NCBI RefSeq assembly: GCF_902706095.1
Contig: NZ_CACSJP010000001.1
Location: forward strand, 372,001 to 436,000
Origin: Rhizobium sp. 18065
GTDB lineage: Bacteria > Pseudomonadota > Alphaproteobacteria > Rhizobiales > Rhizobiaceae
DNA length: 64,000 nt
Reading direction: 5' to 3'
A program made the position numbers and the translations under genes. The notes beneath the pieces were generated by a model, which was not told the DNA's origin, searched no databases, and was given only the letters and a program-made list of their open reading frames with translations. Of the stretch, positions 54,712 to 63,995 are shown piece by piece. Position 1 is the first letter of the stretch, and each line of letters opens with the position of its first letter.

Positions 54712-55800
54712 ATGCGTATTTTGTTGGTAGACGACAACAGTACTAATCTGAAGCTTCTGACGAAGCTTGTCGGCAAGCTCGATAGTTGCGAGGCTTTGAC
54801 CTATTCCAGCCCCGATGCCGTCCTGTCGGCCCTGCCGGAACTGGATTTCGACATTGCTATCATCGACTACCAGATGCCGGTCTACAATGGTGTCGAGCTC
54901 TATACCGAGATTGTTCGGTTCGAAAAATATGCCCAGGTCCCGGTCATCTTCATCACCGGCGACAAGGACATGACCACGCGTATGGCGGCACTCAATGCCG
55001 GCGCGATCGATTTTCTCACCAAGCCGGTCAATCCAGTCGAGTTCAACGCCCGTGTGCAGAACATCGTCAGCCTGGCCCGCGCCCGCCGACAGCTCGCCGA
55101 TCAGGCCGAATGGTTGCGCCGCGAGGTCGAGCGTGCCGTTGGAGAGTTGCGCGAGCGCGAGCAGGAGATCATCCATCGCCTGACGCTCGCAGCCGGTTAT
55201 AAGGACCCCGATACGGCCCGCCACACCCTGCGCGTTGCCGCCTATTCCGAAGCGATCGCTGTCGAGCTCGGTCTTCCGCCGCAGGTCTGCCACGACATCC
55301 GCCTGGCGGCCCCGATGCATGACATCGGCAAGGTCGCGATGCCCGATACGGTGCTGTTGAAGCAGGGACGGTTGACCGAGTCGGAATATCGCCAGATGCA
55401 GGCGCATGCCCAGATCGGCAGCGACATTCTCGGCCAGGCGCATTCCTCGCTTCTGCAGCTGGCCTCGGAAATTGCAGCCAGCCACCATGAACGTTGGGAC
55501 GGCCAGGGTTATCCGAATCGGATCACCGGTTCTGCCATCCCGATTTCGGGCCGCATCGTCTGCATCGCCGACAATTTCGACGCGCTGACGACCGAGCGTC
55601 CTTACAAGCCGGCCTGGAGCTTCGAGCGCACTGCCGAGCATATTCTCGGACGCGCTGGCACCCAGTTCGATCCGGATTGTGTTGCCGCCTTCGAACGGGC
55701 ACTGCCGCGCATCCAGGCGATCATGGAGCAGGACAGGCGCGAGCAGGCCGAGGAAGCCGAACGTGTCAGCATCGCATCCGGCGACCACCGGGTTGCCTGA
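54712..55800 (+). CDS. Response regulator with HD-GYP domain
   Basis: This 362-residue response regulator has an N-terminal receiver (Asp52 in IAIIDYQMPVYNG) and a C-terminal HD-GYP domain. The metal ligands are visible: His203-Asp204 (MHDIGKVAMPD), HHERWDGQGYP with Gly266-Tyr267-Pro268, and ARIVCIADNFDAL. The usual Gly after GYP is Asn here. HD-GYP proteins hydrolyse cyclic di-GMP. The gene starts 17 bp after the hybrid kinase. Confidence 0.92.
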   Translation: MRILLVDDNSTNLKLLTKLVGKLDSCEALTYSSPDAVLSALPELDFDIAIIDYQMPVYNGVELYTEIVRFEKYAQVPVIFITGDKDMTTRMAALNAGAIDFLTKPVNPVEFNARVQNIVSLARARRQLADQAEWLRREVERAVGELREREQEIIHRLTLAAGYKDPDTARHTLRVAAYSEAIAVELGLPPQVCHDIRLAAPMHDIGKVAMPDTVLLKQGRLTESEYRQMQAHAQIGSDILGQAHSSLLQLASEIAASHHERWDGQGYPNRITGSAIPISGRIVCIADNFDALTTERPYKPAWSFERTAEHILGRAGTQFDPDCVAAFERALPRIQAIMEQDRREQAEEAERVSIASGDHRVA

Positions 55801-55879
55801 GAACCTTTGATCGTGCCTTCGAACGTGCTAAGGGCGGCAAGTTCTGCTCGTCCACGTTATCGATGCCGGAGGCACGTTC

Positions 55880-56917
55880 ATGCGCTCACTGACTATTCGC
55901 CGCCCTGATGATTGGCACCTGCATCTGCGCGACGGCGCCATGATGGAAGGCGTGATCGGCGATACCAGCCGTCATTTCGCCCGCGCCATCATCATGCCGA
56001 ATCTCGTGCCGCCGGTCGTCACCACGGCGGATGCCCGCGCCTATCGCGAGCGCATCGTCAACGCGATCCCGGATGGCGACACGTTCGAGCCGCTGATGAC
56101 CCTTTACCTCACCGAAGGCACCAGCCCGGATGATCTGGAAGAGGGCAAGGCAAGCGGCTTGATCACGGCCGTGAAGCTTTATCCTGCCGGTGCCACGACC
56201 AATTCCCATGGCGGCGTGCGCGATTTCGAAAAGGCGATGCCGGCGCTCGAGCGCATGGCAAAGATCGGCCTGCCGCTTTGCGTCCATGGTGAAGTCACCA
56301 CGCCGGACGTGGATATCTTCGACCGCGAAAAAGTCTTCATCGACACGGTGCTGGATCCTCTGCGCAAGCGCCTGCCGGAGCTCAAGGTGACGATGGAGCA
56401 TGTGACGACCTCCGACGGCATCGACTATATCAAGTCGGCCGAAAGCAACCTTGCAGGCTCGATCACCACCCATCATCTGATCATCAATCGCAATGCCATC
56501 CTGGTCGGCGGCATCCGCCCGCACTATTATTGCCTGCCGGTCGCCAAGCGCGAGAGCCACCGCCTAGCCCTGCGCGCAGCGGCAACCTCCGGCGACCGCC
56601 GCTTCTTCCTCGGCACGGATTCCGCCCCGCACATCGATCCGCTTAAGGAATGCGGCTGCGGCTGCGCCGGCATCTACACGTCGATCAACACGATGAGTTG
56701 CCTGGCCCATGTCTTCGAGCAGGACAATGCGCTCGACAGGCTGGAAGCCTTCGCCTCGCTCAACGGTCCGGCCTGGTATGGTCTGCCTGCCAATGACGAG
56801 ACGATAACGCTCGTTCGTCGCGACGAGCCGGTCGATTTCCCGGCAAAGATCGAGACAGGCGCCGGCACGGTAACCGTGTTCGACCCCATGTTCCCGCTGC
56901 ATTGGGACGTCGCCTGA
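55880..56917 (+). CDS. pyrC: Dihydroorotase
   Basis: This 345-residue class II dihydroorotase catalyses pyrimidine ring closure. Metal ligands appear in [13 protein letters not shown], the carbamylated Lys in [13 protein letters not shown], and His residues in CVHGEV and [16 protein letters not shown] holds the catalytic Asp. The start at 55880 has GGAGGCACGTTC upstream. pyrE lies 1.3 kb downstream, separated by two unrelated genes. Confidence 0.96.
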   Translation: MRSLTIRRPDDWHLHLRDGAMMEGVIGDTSRHFARAIIMPNLVPPVVTTADARAYRERIVNAIPDGDTFEPLMTLYLTEGTSPDDLEEGKASGLITAVKLYPAGATTNSHGGVRDFEKAMPALERMAKIGLPLCVHGEVTTPDVDIFDREKVFIDTVLDPLRKRLPELKVTMEHVTTSDGIDYIKSAESNLAGSITTHHLIINRNAILVGGIRPHYYCLPVAKRESHRLALRAAATSGDRRFFLGTDSAPHIDPLKECGCGCAGIYTSINTMSCLAHVFEQDNALDRLEAFASLNGPAWYGLPANDETITLVRRDEPVDFPAKIETGAGTVTVFDPMFPLHWDVA

Positions 56918-57124
56918 GGCACAATCCACTCCCGCGTCGCTTGTCAGTCGCGCGACGCCAGGCTAGCCTGCGGTCAGGCCGGATGCAGCCTGCCGCCCGC
57001 AGCGGAAATGCCATGGTGAATGCATCCTATCCGGTCTCATCCGCCCAATCCGGGTTGCCAGATGACGAATGGGTCAGCAATGCGGGCGCTGATAGCTCCA
57101 TTCGTCTCTTGCAGAGGATGAAAC

Positions 57125-57700
57125 ATGCGCGATTTTCGCGATGCCAAGATCATGGCCAAATCGCTCCGTCAGCGTTTGACGGAACGCGGCCTGACAATCT
57201 CCCACAGTGAAGCGCTGGAACTCGTGGCCGAGCAGTTCGGCTTTGACGACTGGAACATTCTGGCGGCAAAGCTGGCCGCCGCCGAGACGCTGGCGCCGGC
57301 CGCAATACCCCTGTCTGCCCCCCTGATTGCACCACCCATCCCGATCTTCCGCATTTTCGACGTGACCAAGGCACGGGAGTTCTATTGCGACTATCTCGGC
57401 ATGACTGTCGATTGGGAGCATCGGTTCGGCGAAAACTTTCCGCTCTATTTTCAGGTGTCTCGCGGCGCGCTCATCCTGCATCTGAGCGAACATTCCGGTG
57501 ACGCCAGTCCGGGTGCCCGGATCTTCGTCTGGGTAACCGACGTCGTGGCGATCCATCGAGAGATCACCGCGCGCGACTATCGTTTTCTCAAGCCTGGACT
57601 TCAGGATGCGCCCTGGGGTCGAGAACTGCACCTGACCGACCCGTTCAGCAACCGCATTACCCTGTGCGAGAAGGCTGAGCTTGCCCCCGGCGGCAAGTAA
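57125..57700 (+). CDS. VOC family protein with N-terminal helical glyoxalase-related domain
   Basis: This 191-residue protein has a helical N-terminal region (about 1-60, RDFRDAKIMAKSLRQRLTER...FGFDDWNILAAKL) similar to the glyoxalase-related family seen with bleomycin resistance proteins. A VOC domain follows (FRIFDVTKAREFYCDYLGMT, then LHLTDPFSNRITL). The first half resembles small DNA- or protein-binding helices. The substrate is unknown. The ATG at 57125 follows GAGGATGAAAC. It is convergent with the DUF3096 gene. Confidence 0.75.
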   Translation: MRDFRDAKIMAKSLRQRLTERGLTISHSEALELVAEQFGFDDWNILAAKLAAAETLAPAAIPLSAPLIAPPIPIFRIFDVTKAREFYCDYLGMTVDWEHRFGENFPLYFQVSRGALILHLSEHSGDASPGARIFVWVTDVVAIHREITARDYRFLKPGLQDAPWGRELHLTDPFSNRITLCEKAELAPGGK

Positions 57701-57727
57701 TGTTGCCTATCTTCTTTAAAAAGCACT

Positions 57728-57752
57728 CCCCGCCATCCCTCGGATGGCGGGG
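57728..57752 (-). terminator. Terminator between VOC and DUF3096 genes
   Basis: A perfect 11-bp stem CCCCGCCATCC/GGATGGCGGGG with a three-base loop. On the minus strand a T-rich tract follows after a few bases, so it most likely ends the DUF3096 transcript; it may also end the VOC transcript. Confidence 0.75.
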
Positions 57753-57760
57753 ATCATCCA

Positions 57761-57910
57761 TCAAAGAGTGACGAGCTGCGGCCAAAGCCCGGTGATGCCG
57801 ACAAGGATCAGATAGATCGCCACGACATAGTTGAGCAGTCGTGGCATGACGAGGATCAGGACGCCTGCGATCAATGCGATAATCGGCTGGATGGCGAGTG
57901 TGGCGTTCAT
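57761..57910 (-). CDS. DUF3096 family small membrane protein
   Basis: This 49-residue protein contains two hydrophobic segments (PIIALIAGVLILVMPRLLNY and YVVAIYLILVGITGL) and ends LWPQLVTL, matching DUF3096. The ATG at 57910 has CAGGAG 11 bases upstream; a longer open frame up to 58021 has no family character. The function is unknown; homologues are small inner-membrane proteins. It stands alone between a terminator and the pyrE promoter region. Confidence 0.72.
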   Translation of the reverse strand: MNATLAIQPIIALIAGVLILVMPRLLNYVVAIYLILVGITGLWPQLVTL

Positions 57911-58172
57911 TGGGTCTTTGTCTCCTGGGTTTTGAAGGTCTCGAACAACGGCCTCGAAACAATGTCGGCGGCATTTTTGATCGCGACAAGCCCCACCGAA
58001 TTGGACGGGTGCCGCACCCAAAAGGCCTGCGGCTGTTTAACCCGACCGAGGCCGTATTGTTCCATCAACGCAAGGGCATCGATCGCTTTGCGGAACGCAG
58101 ACAAGGCAAGCATCTGGTCTCGCCGTCCGCTTCCTGCTATGGGCGCATGAACCGCATATCAAGGAGCGCCGG

Positions 58173-58865
58173 ATGACCCAGACCACATTCACCGATCCTG
58201 CCGTCATGGCTGAACTCGTCGCGAAGATGCTTTGGGAAATCAAGGCGGTGCACTTCAATGCGGCCGAGCCCTACAAGCTGTCGTCGGGCATGCGCAGCCC
58301 CGTCTATATCGATTGCCGCAAGCTCCTGTCCTATCCGCGCGTCCGCTCCGCAGTGATGGATTTTGCCGCAGCCACCCTGATGCGCAATGCCGGCTTCGAG
58401 CAATTCGACTGCATCGCCGGTGGCGAGACGGCCGGCATTCCCTTCGCCGCCCTGCTTGCCGATCGCCTCGGCCTGCCGATGATCTACGTGCGCAAGGCGC
58501 CCAAGGGCCACGGTCGCAATGCCCAGATCGAGGGCAACATGCCGGAAGGATCACGCGTGCTCGTCATCGAAGACCTGACGACAGCCGGCGGCAGCATGTT
58601 CAAGTTCATCGAGGCTGTGCGCGCGGCCGGCGGTATCGTCGACCACGGCATTGCACTGTTCTTCTACGGCATTTTCCCGGAAGCAGAGCAGCGCTTCGAA
58701 GACGGCAAGGTCAAGCTCCACTACATCGCCACATGGCGCAACGTTCTGGCCGTCGCCCGCGAGCAGATGCTTTTCGACGAGAAAACCCTGTCGGAAGTCG
58801 AGGCTTTTCTCGACGCGCCGCTCGACTGGTCGGGCCGCAATGGTGGGGTTTCGTCGCTCGGCTGA
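58173..58865 (+). CDS. pyrE: Orotate phosphoribosyltransferase
   Basis: PyrE joins orotate to PRPP to make OMP. The 230 residues carry the PRPP motif [20 protein letters not shown] and the flexible-loop Lys/His region [14 protein letters not shown]. It is longer than E. coli PyrE and of the alphaproteobacterial form, with a short Trp-rich C-terminus (LDWSGRNGG). It stands upstream of frk, with 76 bp between. Confidence 0.95.
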   Translation: MTQTTFTDPAVMAELVAKMLWEIKAVHFNAAEPYKLSSGMRSPVYIDCRKLLSYPRVRSAVMDFAAATLMRNAGFEQFDCIAGGETAGIPFAALLADRLGLPMIYVRKAPKGHGRNAQIEGNMPEGSRVLVIEDLTTAGGSMFKFIEAVRAAGGIVDHGIALFFYGIFPEAEQRFEDGKVKLHYIATWRNVLAVAREQMLFDEKTLSEVEAFLDAPLDWSGRNGGVSSLG

Positions 58866-58905
58866 GCAATTGCTCAAAGTCGCGCTGGAAAAACCAAACC
58901 ATTTC

Positions 58906-58923
58906 GTTTAAATCGATTGAAAC
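58906..58923. promoter_or_regulatory. LacI-type operator before frk
   Basis: GTTTAAATCGATTGAAAC is symmetric at 16 of 18 positions around a central CG, typical of LacI-family sites, and ends 18 bp before the frk ATG. Its reverse complement shares the 14 bases TTTCAATCGATTTA with a site before pgi (61653-61666). Confidence 0.65.
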
Positions 58924-58941
58924 ATCTATCGGGAGGTCGAG

Positions 58942-59868
58942 ATGATCCTGTGTTGCGGCGAAGCGCTGATCGACATGTTGCCACGCGAAACCACGCTCGG
59001 CGAGCGGGCCTTCTCGCCCTATGCCGGCGGCGCGATCTTCAACACGGCGATTGCGCTGGGGCGTCTCGGCATCGACACCGGCTTCTTCACCGGCCTGTCC
59101 GATGACATGCTCGGCGACATCCTGCGCGACACGCTGAAATCCTCCGGCGTCGATTTCAGCTATTGCGCCACGCTGTCGCGCCCCTGCACCATCGCGCTGG
59201 TCAAGCTCACCAACGGCCAGGCATCCTATGCCTTCTACGATGAAAACACCGCTGGTCGCATGATCACCGAGGCCGACCTGCCGACGCTCGACGACAGCTG
59301 CGAGGCACTGCATTTCGGTGCTATCAGCCTTATCCCCGAACCCTGTGGCTCGACCTATGAGGCGCTGATGGCCCGAGAGCACAAGACCCGCGTGATCTCG
59401 CTCGACCCGAACATCCGCCCCGGCTTCATCAAGGACAAGGCCGCCCACCAGGCTCGCATCGCGCGCATGGCCGACATGTCCGATATCCTGAAATTCTCCG
59501 ACGAGGACCTCGACTGGTTCGAGCTATCAGGCACCCAGGACGAACGCGCCGCCTACTGGCTGACGCGCGGCGCCAAGCTCGTCGTTCTCACCAAGGGCGC
59601 GGAAGGTGCCACCGGCTACACCGCGAACTTCAAGGTCTCGGTCCCGTCCAACAAGGTCGAGGTGGTCGACACCGTCGGCGCCGGCGACACGTTTGATGCC
59701 GGCATCCTCGCCTCGCTGAAGCGTCAGGACCTGCTGACCAAAGAGAAGGTCGCGACGCTGTCTGAAGAGGCGGTGCGCGAGGCGTTGACGGTTGGCGCGA
59801 AGGCGGCGGCGGTAACAGTATCGCGGGCAGGGGCCAATCCGCCGACGGCAGCCGAGATCGGGTTCTGA
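58942..59868 (+). CDS. frk: Fructokinase (PfkB family)
   Basis: This 308-residue PfkB kinase makes fructose 6-phosphate. Features are CGEALIDMLPRET, the substrate-binding AGGAIFNTAIALGRLGIDTG and the catalytic DTVGAGDTFDAGILASL. The start has GGGAGG upstream. It stands just before convergent pgi, which acts on the same product, and a likely LacI operator precedes it. Fructose specificity is supported by this context and by family resemblance to rhizobial frk. Confidence 0.9.
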   Translation: MILCCGEALIDMLPRETTLGERAFSPYAGGAIFNTAIALGRLGIDTGFFTGLSDDMLGDILRDTLKSSGVDFSYCATLSRPCTIALVKLTNGQASYAFYDENTAGRMITEADLPTLDDSCEALHFGAISLIPEPCGSTYEALMAREHKTRVISLDPNIRPGFIKDKAAHQARIARMADMSDILKFSDEDLDWFELSGTQDERAAYWLTRGAKLVVLTKGAEGATGYTANFKVSVPSNKVEVVDTVGAGDTFDAGILASLKRQDLLTKEKVATLSEEAVREALTVGAKAAAVTVSRAGANPPTAAEIGF

Positions 59869-59892
59869 GGGAAGCCGATTGCAGAAAAGAAG

Positions 59893-59919
59893 AACGGCCG
59901 GTTTCCCGGCCGTTTTTTT
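59893..59919 (+). terminator. Rho-independent terminator after frk
   Basis: AACGGCCGG/CCGGCCGTT form a 9-bp stem with loop TTTC followed by TTTTTTT. It separates convergent frk and pgi. Confidence 0.92.
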
Positions 59920-59938
59920 ATGTGATCACGGCGCGTGT

Positions 59939-61564
59939 TCAGCCTTTCTTGGCGATCAGCACTCCGACCAGCCCTTCCGTCGAACTGTCATGCCCCGTCG
60001 CAGCCACCTTGCCCTGCACGACCGGCAACAACCCTGTCGCCAGTTCTTTGCCAAGCTCCACGCCCCATTGGTCGAAGGAGTTGATCCGGAACAGCACGCC
60101 CTCGACGAAGACGCGGTGTTCGTAGAGCGCGATCAGCCGGCCAAGTGCAAATGGCGTCAGCTGGTCATAGACGAAGGTGATCGACGGCCGGTTGCCGGAA
60201 AACACCCGGTGCGGCGCGAGGAAGTCGGCATCCGCGTCCGAAACGCCCTTGGCGGTGAGCTGACCCTTCGCCTCGGCCAGCGTCCGGCCCTTCATCAGCG
60301 CTTCCGATTGCGCCAGGCAATTGGCGATCAGCAGCTCGTGCTGGTGGCGCAGTTCCGGCTCGAAACCGTTGGCGGCGATCATGAACTCGGCCGGGATCAC
60401 GCTCGTACCCTGATGGATGAGCTGGTAGAAGGCGTGCTGGCCATTGGTGCCGGGTTCACCCCAGACGACGGGACCGGACGCGCCTGAAACCGGTTTGCCG
60501 TCGATCGTCACGCTCTTGCCGTTTGATTCCATGTCGAGCTGCTGCAGGTAAGCCGGAAAGCGCGACAGCCGCTGGTCATAGGGCAGGATAGCGCGGGTCT
60601 GGTAGCCCAGCACGTTGCGATGGAAGACGCCGAGTGCGCCAAGCAGCATCGGCAGGTTTTCCCGGAAGGGGGCTTCGCGGAAATGCTCGTCCATGGCATG
60701 GGCGCCGTCGAGGAAGCGGCCGAAATTCTCAGACCCGATGGCGATCATCAGCGGCAGGCCGATCGCCGACCAGATCGAATAGCGCCCGCCGACCCAGTCC
60801 CAGAAGCCGAAGACACGGGTCGGATCGATGCCGAACGCGGCGACCTTGTCGAGTGCCGTCGAGACGGCGGCAAAGTGATGCCCGACCGATGCCTCGCCGA
60901 GCGCGTCGGCGATGAAGGCGCGCGCCGTCTGCGCATTGGTCATGGTCTCGATCGTGGTGAAGGTCTTGGAGGCGACGATGAACAGGGTCGTTTCCGCCGA
61001 AAGCTGCTTCAGCGTGTCGGCGATATGCGCGCCGTCGATATTGGAAACGAAATGCAGTTTGGGGCCGTCATGGAACGGCGAAAGCGCCAGCGTCGCCATC
61101 ACCGGGCCGAGATCCGAGCCGCCGATGCCGATATTGACCACGTCCGTGATCGCCTTGCCGGTCGCGCCCTTGATGCTGCCCGAGCGAACACCCTCGGCAA
61201 ACCGGCCCATGGCCTCCAGCACGCCGTTGACGTCAGGCATCACGTCCCGGCCATCGACCAGCACCGGGCGGTTCGAGCGGTTGCGCAGCGCCGTGTGCAG
61301 GACCGCGCGACCTTCGGTGAAGTTGATCGCTTCGCCGGAGAACATCGCCTCGCGCTTGGCTGCAACGCCGCCATCCGTGCACAGCTGCTCGAGCAGCACT
61401 ATCACCTCGTCATTTACCGCGCATTTGGAATAGTCCATCAGCAGGTCGCCTGTTGCGGCGCTGAAGCGGCTGAAGCGTGTGCCGTCGGCGGCAAAGGCCG
61501 CCCTGAGATCGTCGGCATGTGTGGCCGCGACAGTGCTGGTCAGCTGATCGATGATGGCTTGCAT
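59939..61564 (-). CDS. pgi: Glucose-6-phosphate isomerase
   Basis: Pgi interconverts glucose 6-phosphate and fructose 6-phosphate. The 541-residue protein has signature [13 protein letters not shown] and catalytic regions [24 protein letters not shown] and the C-terminal [12 protein letters not shown]. The ATG at 61564 (MQAIIDQL) is the homologue-supported start; a longer frame from 61612 has no family character. A palindrome that matches the frk operator lies 89 bp upstream, so frk and pgi may share a repressor. Confidence 0.96.
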   Translation of the reverse strand: MQAIIDQLTSTVAATHADDLRAAFAADGTRFSRFSAATGDLLMDYSKCAVNDEVIVLLEQLCTDGGVAAKREAMFSGEAINFTEGRAVLHTALRNRSNRPVLVDGRDVMPDVNGVLEAMGRFAEGVRSGSIKGATGKAITDVVNIGIGGSDLGPVMATLALSPFHDGPKLHFVSNIDGAHIADTLKQLSAETTLFIVASKTFTTIETMTNAQTARAFIADALGEASVGHHFAAVSTALDKVAAFGIDPTRVFGFWDWVGGRYSIWSAIGLPLMIAIGSENFGRFLDGAHAMDEHFREAPFRENLPMLLGALGVFHRNVLGYQTRAILPYDQRLSRFPAYLQQLDMESNGKSVTIDGKPVSGASGPVVWGEPGTNGQHAFYQLIHQGTSVIPAEFMIAANGFEPELRHQHELLIANCLAQSEALMKGRTLAEAKGQLTAKGVSDADADFLAPHRVFSGNRPSITFVYDQLTPFALGRLIALYEHRVFVEGVLFRINSFDQWGVELGKELATGLLPVVQGKVAATGHDSSTEGLVGVLIAKKG

Positions 61565-61652
61565 GGGCGGGTCCCCGTTTCGAAAACGATGGCGGGACAT
61601 TATGCGGAGCATACGGCGGGATCAAGTCGGTGAAGAGCCTGACCCCGTCGGA

Positions 61653-61666
61653 TTTCAATCGATTTA
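61653..61666. promoter_or_regulatory. LacI-type operator before pgi
   Basis: TTTCAATCGATTTA is near-palindromic around the central CG and is identical to 14 bases of the frk operator read on the other strand. It overlaps the fadD stop codon (TAA at 61664-61666) and lies 89 bp before the pgi start. Confidence 0.55.
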
Positions 61667-63370
61667 TTTTTGATCGCGCAATTCACGCCTGAGGATCTTG
61701 CCGACATTGGTCTTCGGCAGCTCGGTGCGGAATTCGATGAAACGCGGCCGCTTGTAGTTGGTCAGGTTCGCGGCGCAATGGGCCTTGAGTTCGTCGATCG
61801 TCAGCGCCGGATCCTTTTTCACCACGAAGAGCTTCACCGCCTCGCCCGAATGTTCGTCCGCCACGCCGACGGCGGCGCATTCGAGCACGCCCGCATGCAT
61901 GGCCGCCACTTCCTCGATCTCGTTCGGATAGACGTTGAAGCCGGACACCAGGATCATGTCCTTCTTCCGGTCGACGATCTTCGAGTAGCCGCGCTCGTCC
62001 ATGTAGCCCATGTCGCCGGAGCGGAAGAAGCCATCCTCGGTCATCACCTTGGCGGTCTCTTCCGGGCGCTGCCAATAGCCGGCCATCACCTGCGGTCCGC
62101 GGATGCAGATTTCGCCAACCTCGCCGATCGGCAATGTCTGGCCGTCCTCGTCGCGGATCTCGATATCCGTCGACGGCAAAGGCAGGCCGATCATGCCGGA
62201 GAACTCGTTGTTGTCGAGCCGGTTGACCGTCGCCACCGGCGAGGTTTCCGAAAGGCCGTAGCCCTCGGTGATCGGACGCCCGGTCATTTGCAGCCAGCGT
62301 TCGGCCACCGGCCGCTGCACGGCCATGCCGCCACCCAGAACCAGCATCAGCGATGAGAAGTCGAGGTTCTTGAAGTCCGGATTGTTCATCATCGCGTTGA
62401 ACAGCGTGTTGAGCCCGGGAAACACATGCGCCTTGAAACCCTGCAATTCCTTGACGAAGCCGGGAATGTCGCGCGGATTGGCGATCAGCAGGTTGTGCCC
62501 GCCCAGTGCCACGCCCATCAGTGAATTCACCGTCAGCGCGAAGATGTGATAAAGCGGCAGCGCGCAGACGAAATTCAGCACGTCCGGACGGCCCTTGTCG
62601 GCAAAGGCTGCTTCCAGCCACAGCGCGATCTGCTGCTTGTTTGCCAGAAGATTGGCATGGGTCAGCGTCGCGCCCTTGGAGACACCGGTCGTGCCGCCGG
62701 TATATTGCAGGAAGGCGACGTCGCTGGAACTCACCTCGACCGGCTTCAGTGTCTGGCCAGCACCTTCGGCCAGCATCGCCTTGAAGCCCGTATGGCCGGG
62801 GATCGACCACGCCGGCACCAGCTTTTTCACCTTGCGCACGACGAGGTTGACGATGTGACCCTTCAGGCCCAGCATGTCGCCCATGGCGCAGACGATCACG
62901 TGCTTGACATTCGTGCGCACTAGGACCTGCTCGACCGTATGGGCGAAGTTTTCCAGCACCAGGATTGCCTTGGCGCCGCTGTCCTTCAACTGGTGTTCCA
63001 GCTCGCGCGGCGTATAGAGCGGGTTGACGTTCACCACGATCATGCCCGCGCGCAGGATTCCATAGACCATTACCGGGTTCTGCAGGATGTTAGGCGTCAT
63101 CACGGCAACGCGGTCGCCCTTCTGCAGCCCCTTGGACTGCAGCCACGCGCCGACCTTGCGCGACTGTGCCTCGAGTTCGCGAAACGTCATACCGCGACCC
63201 ATGCTCGAAAATGCCAGCCGGTCGCTGTATTTGGCGCAGCTCGCTTCGAAAAGCGCGCCGAGCGAGGGATGGGCATGCGGGGCAATGTCTGCGGGCACCG
63301 AGGACGGATAGGAGCCGAGCCAGATTTTCTCGGCGGCGCGACCGCTGTGGCGGCTCAAGGTTTCCGACAT
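61664..63370 (-). CDS. fadD: Long-chain-fatty-acid--CoA ligase
   Basis: FadD activates long-chain fatty acids to acyl-CoA. Its 568 residues show the AMP-binding P-loop YTGGTTGVSKGATLTHANL, the motif GYGLSETSPVA, and the fatty-acyl motif GWRSGD-like DGFFRSGDMGYMDERGYSKI; Lys in GKILRR is catalytic. The ATG at 63370 has GGGAGGAATAC. A LiuR-like palindrome sits upstream. It is transcribed leftward before pgi, with 100 bp between. Confidence 0.94.
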   Translation of the reverse strand: MSETLSRHSGRAAEKIWLGSYPSSVPADIAPHAHPSLGALFEASCAKYSDRLAFSSMGRGMTFRELEAQSRKVGAWLQSKGLQKGDRVAVMTPNILQNPVMVYGILRAGMIVVNVNPLYTPRELEHQLKDSGAKAILVLENFAHTVEQVLVRTNVKHVIVCAMGDMLGLKGHIVNLVVRKVKKLVPAWSIPGHTGFKAMLAEGAGQTLKPVEVSSSDVAFLQYTGGTTGVSKGATLTHANLLANKQQIALWLEAAFADKGRPDVLNFVCALPLYHIFALTVNSLMGVALGGHNLLIANPRDIPGFVKELQGFKAHVFPGLNTLFNAMMNNPDFKNLDFSSLMLVLGGGMAVQRPVAERWLQMTGRPITEGYGLSETSPVATVNRLDNNEFSGMIGLPLPSTDIEIRDEDGQTLPIGEVGEICIRGPQVMAGYWQRPEETAKVMTEDGFFRSGDMGYMDERGYSKIVDRKKDMILVSGFNVYPNEIEEVAAMHAGVLECAAVGVADEHSGEAVKLFVVKKDPALTIDELKAHCAANLTNYKRPRFIEFRTELPKTNVGKILRRELRDQK

Positions 63371-63488
63371 GTATTCCTCCCGAATGTCATTTTTGCCTGC
63401 GCGCCTGTCCCGGCACGAACTCCTCCTCAGGGCTCGTAAAGCTTATGCTTTCGCCGGATCAGTGCAAGCCCCGCGAACTTATATAACC

Positions 63489-63504
63489 TTGACGTAAACG
63501 TCAA
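63489..63504. promoter_or_regulatory. LiuR-like palindrome upstream of fadD
   Basis: Read on the minus strand the site is TTGACGTTTACGTCAA: 7-bp arms TTGACGT/ACGTCAA around two bases. It lies about 120 bp before the fadD ATG, next to a TATAT -10-like tract (63478-63483). The sequence closely resembles recalled sites of LiuR, the MerR-type regulator of branched-chain and fatty acid degradation. Confidence 0.6.
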
Positions 63505-63602
63505 TAATTCTCCCGCATACGGTTCCGAGCACCGCTCAAAGGGGAACCATACGGGCAGCACGCCGTTCTCTATCCATCGACAACAACAATGGAGGTAACC
63601 CG

Positions 63603-63995
63603 ATGTTGCATCAGAATCAGTCCACCCAGGGTCGCGACCCTTATGTGAAGGATACCCCGACGCTGATCGCCAGCGACAAGGTCGAAGGCACCGCGGTCTA
63701 TGGCGCCGATGGCAAACGCATCGGTTCGATCCAGCGCATCATCCTCGAGAAACGTGGTGGTCGCGTCGCCTATGCCGTGCTTAGCTTCGGCGGCTTCTGG
63801 GGTATCGGTGACGATTATTATCCGCTGCCGTGGGAAAAGCTGCGCTACGACGAGGAACTCGACGGCTATCGTCTGGACATGACCAAGGAGCAGGTCGAAG
63901 GCGCGCCGCGTTACCGGGATGACGATAGCGACTGGTACAAGAACAACGGCCGCTCGGTCTATGACTACTACGGCGTCCCGCCATACTGGATGTAA
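63603..63995 (+). CDS. PRC-barrel domain protein
   Basis: This 130-residue protein has an N-terminal segment (YVKDTPTLIASDKVEGTAVY) and a PRC-barrel fold (GADGKRIGSIQRIILEKRGG and VAYAVLSFGGFWGIGDDYYP). An aromatic, Asp/Tyr-rich C-terminus follows (DWYKNNGRSVYDYYGVPPYW). Such proteins are frequent in rhizobia, some induced by stress. The start has GGAGG with GTAACCCG before ATG. It stands alone, divergent from fadD; the function is unknown. Confidence 0.85.
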   Translation: MLHQNQSTQGRDPYVKDTPTLIASDKVEGTAVYGADGKRIGSIQRIILEKRGGRVAYAVLSFGGFWGIGDDYYPLPWEKLRYDEELDGYRLDMTKEQVEGAPRYRDDDSDWYKNNGRSVYDYYGVPPYWM

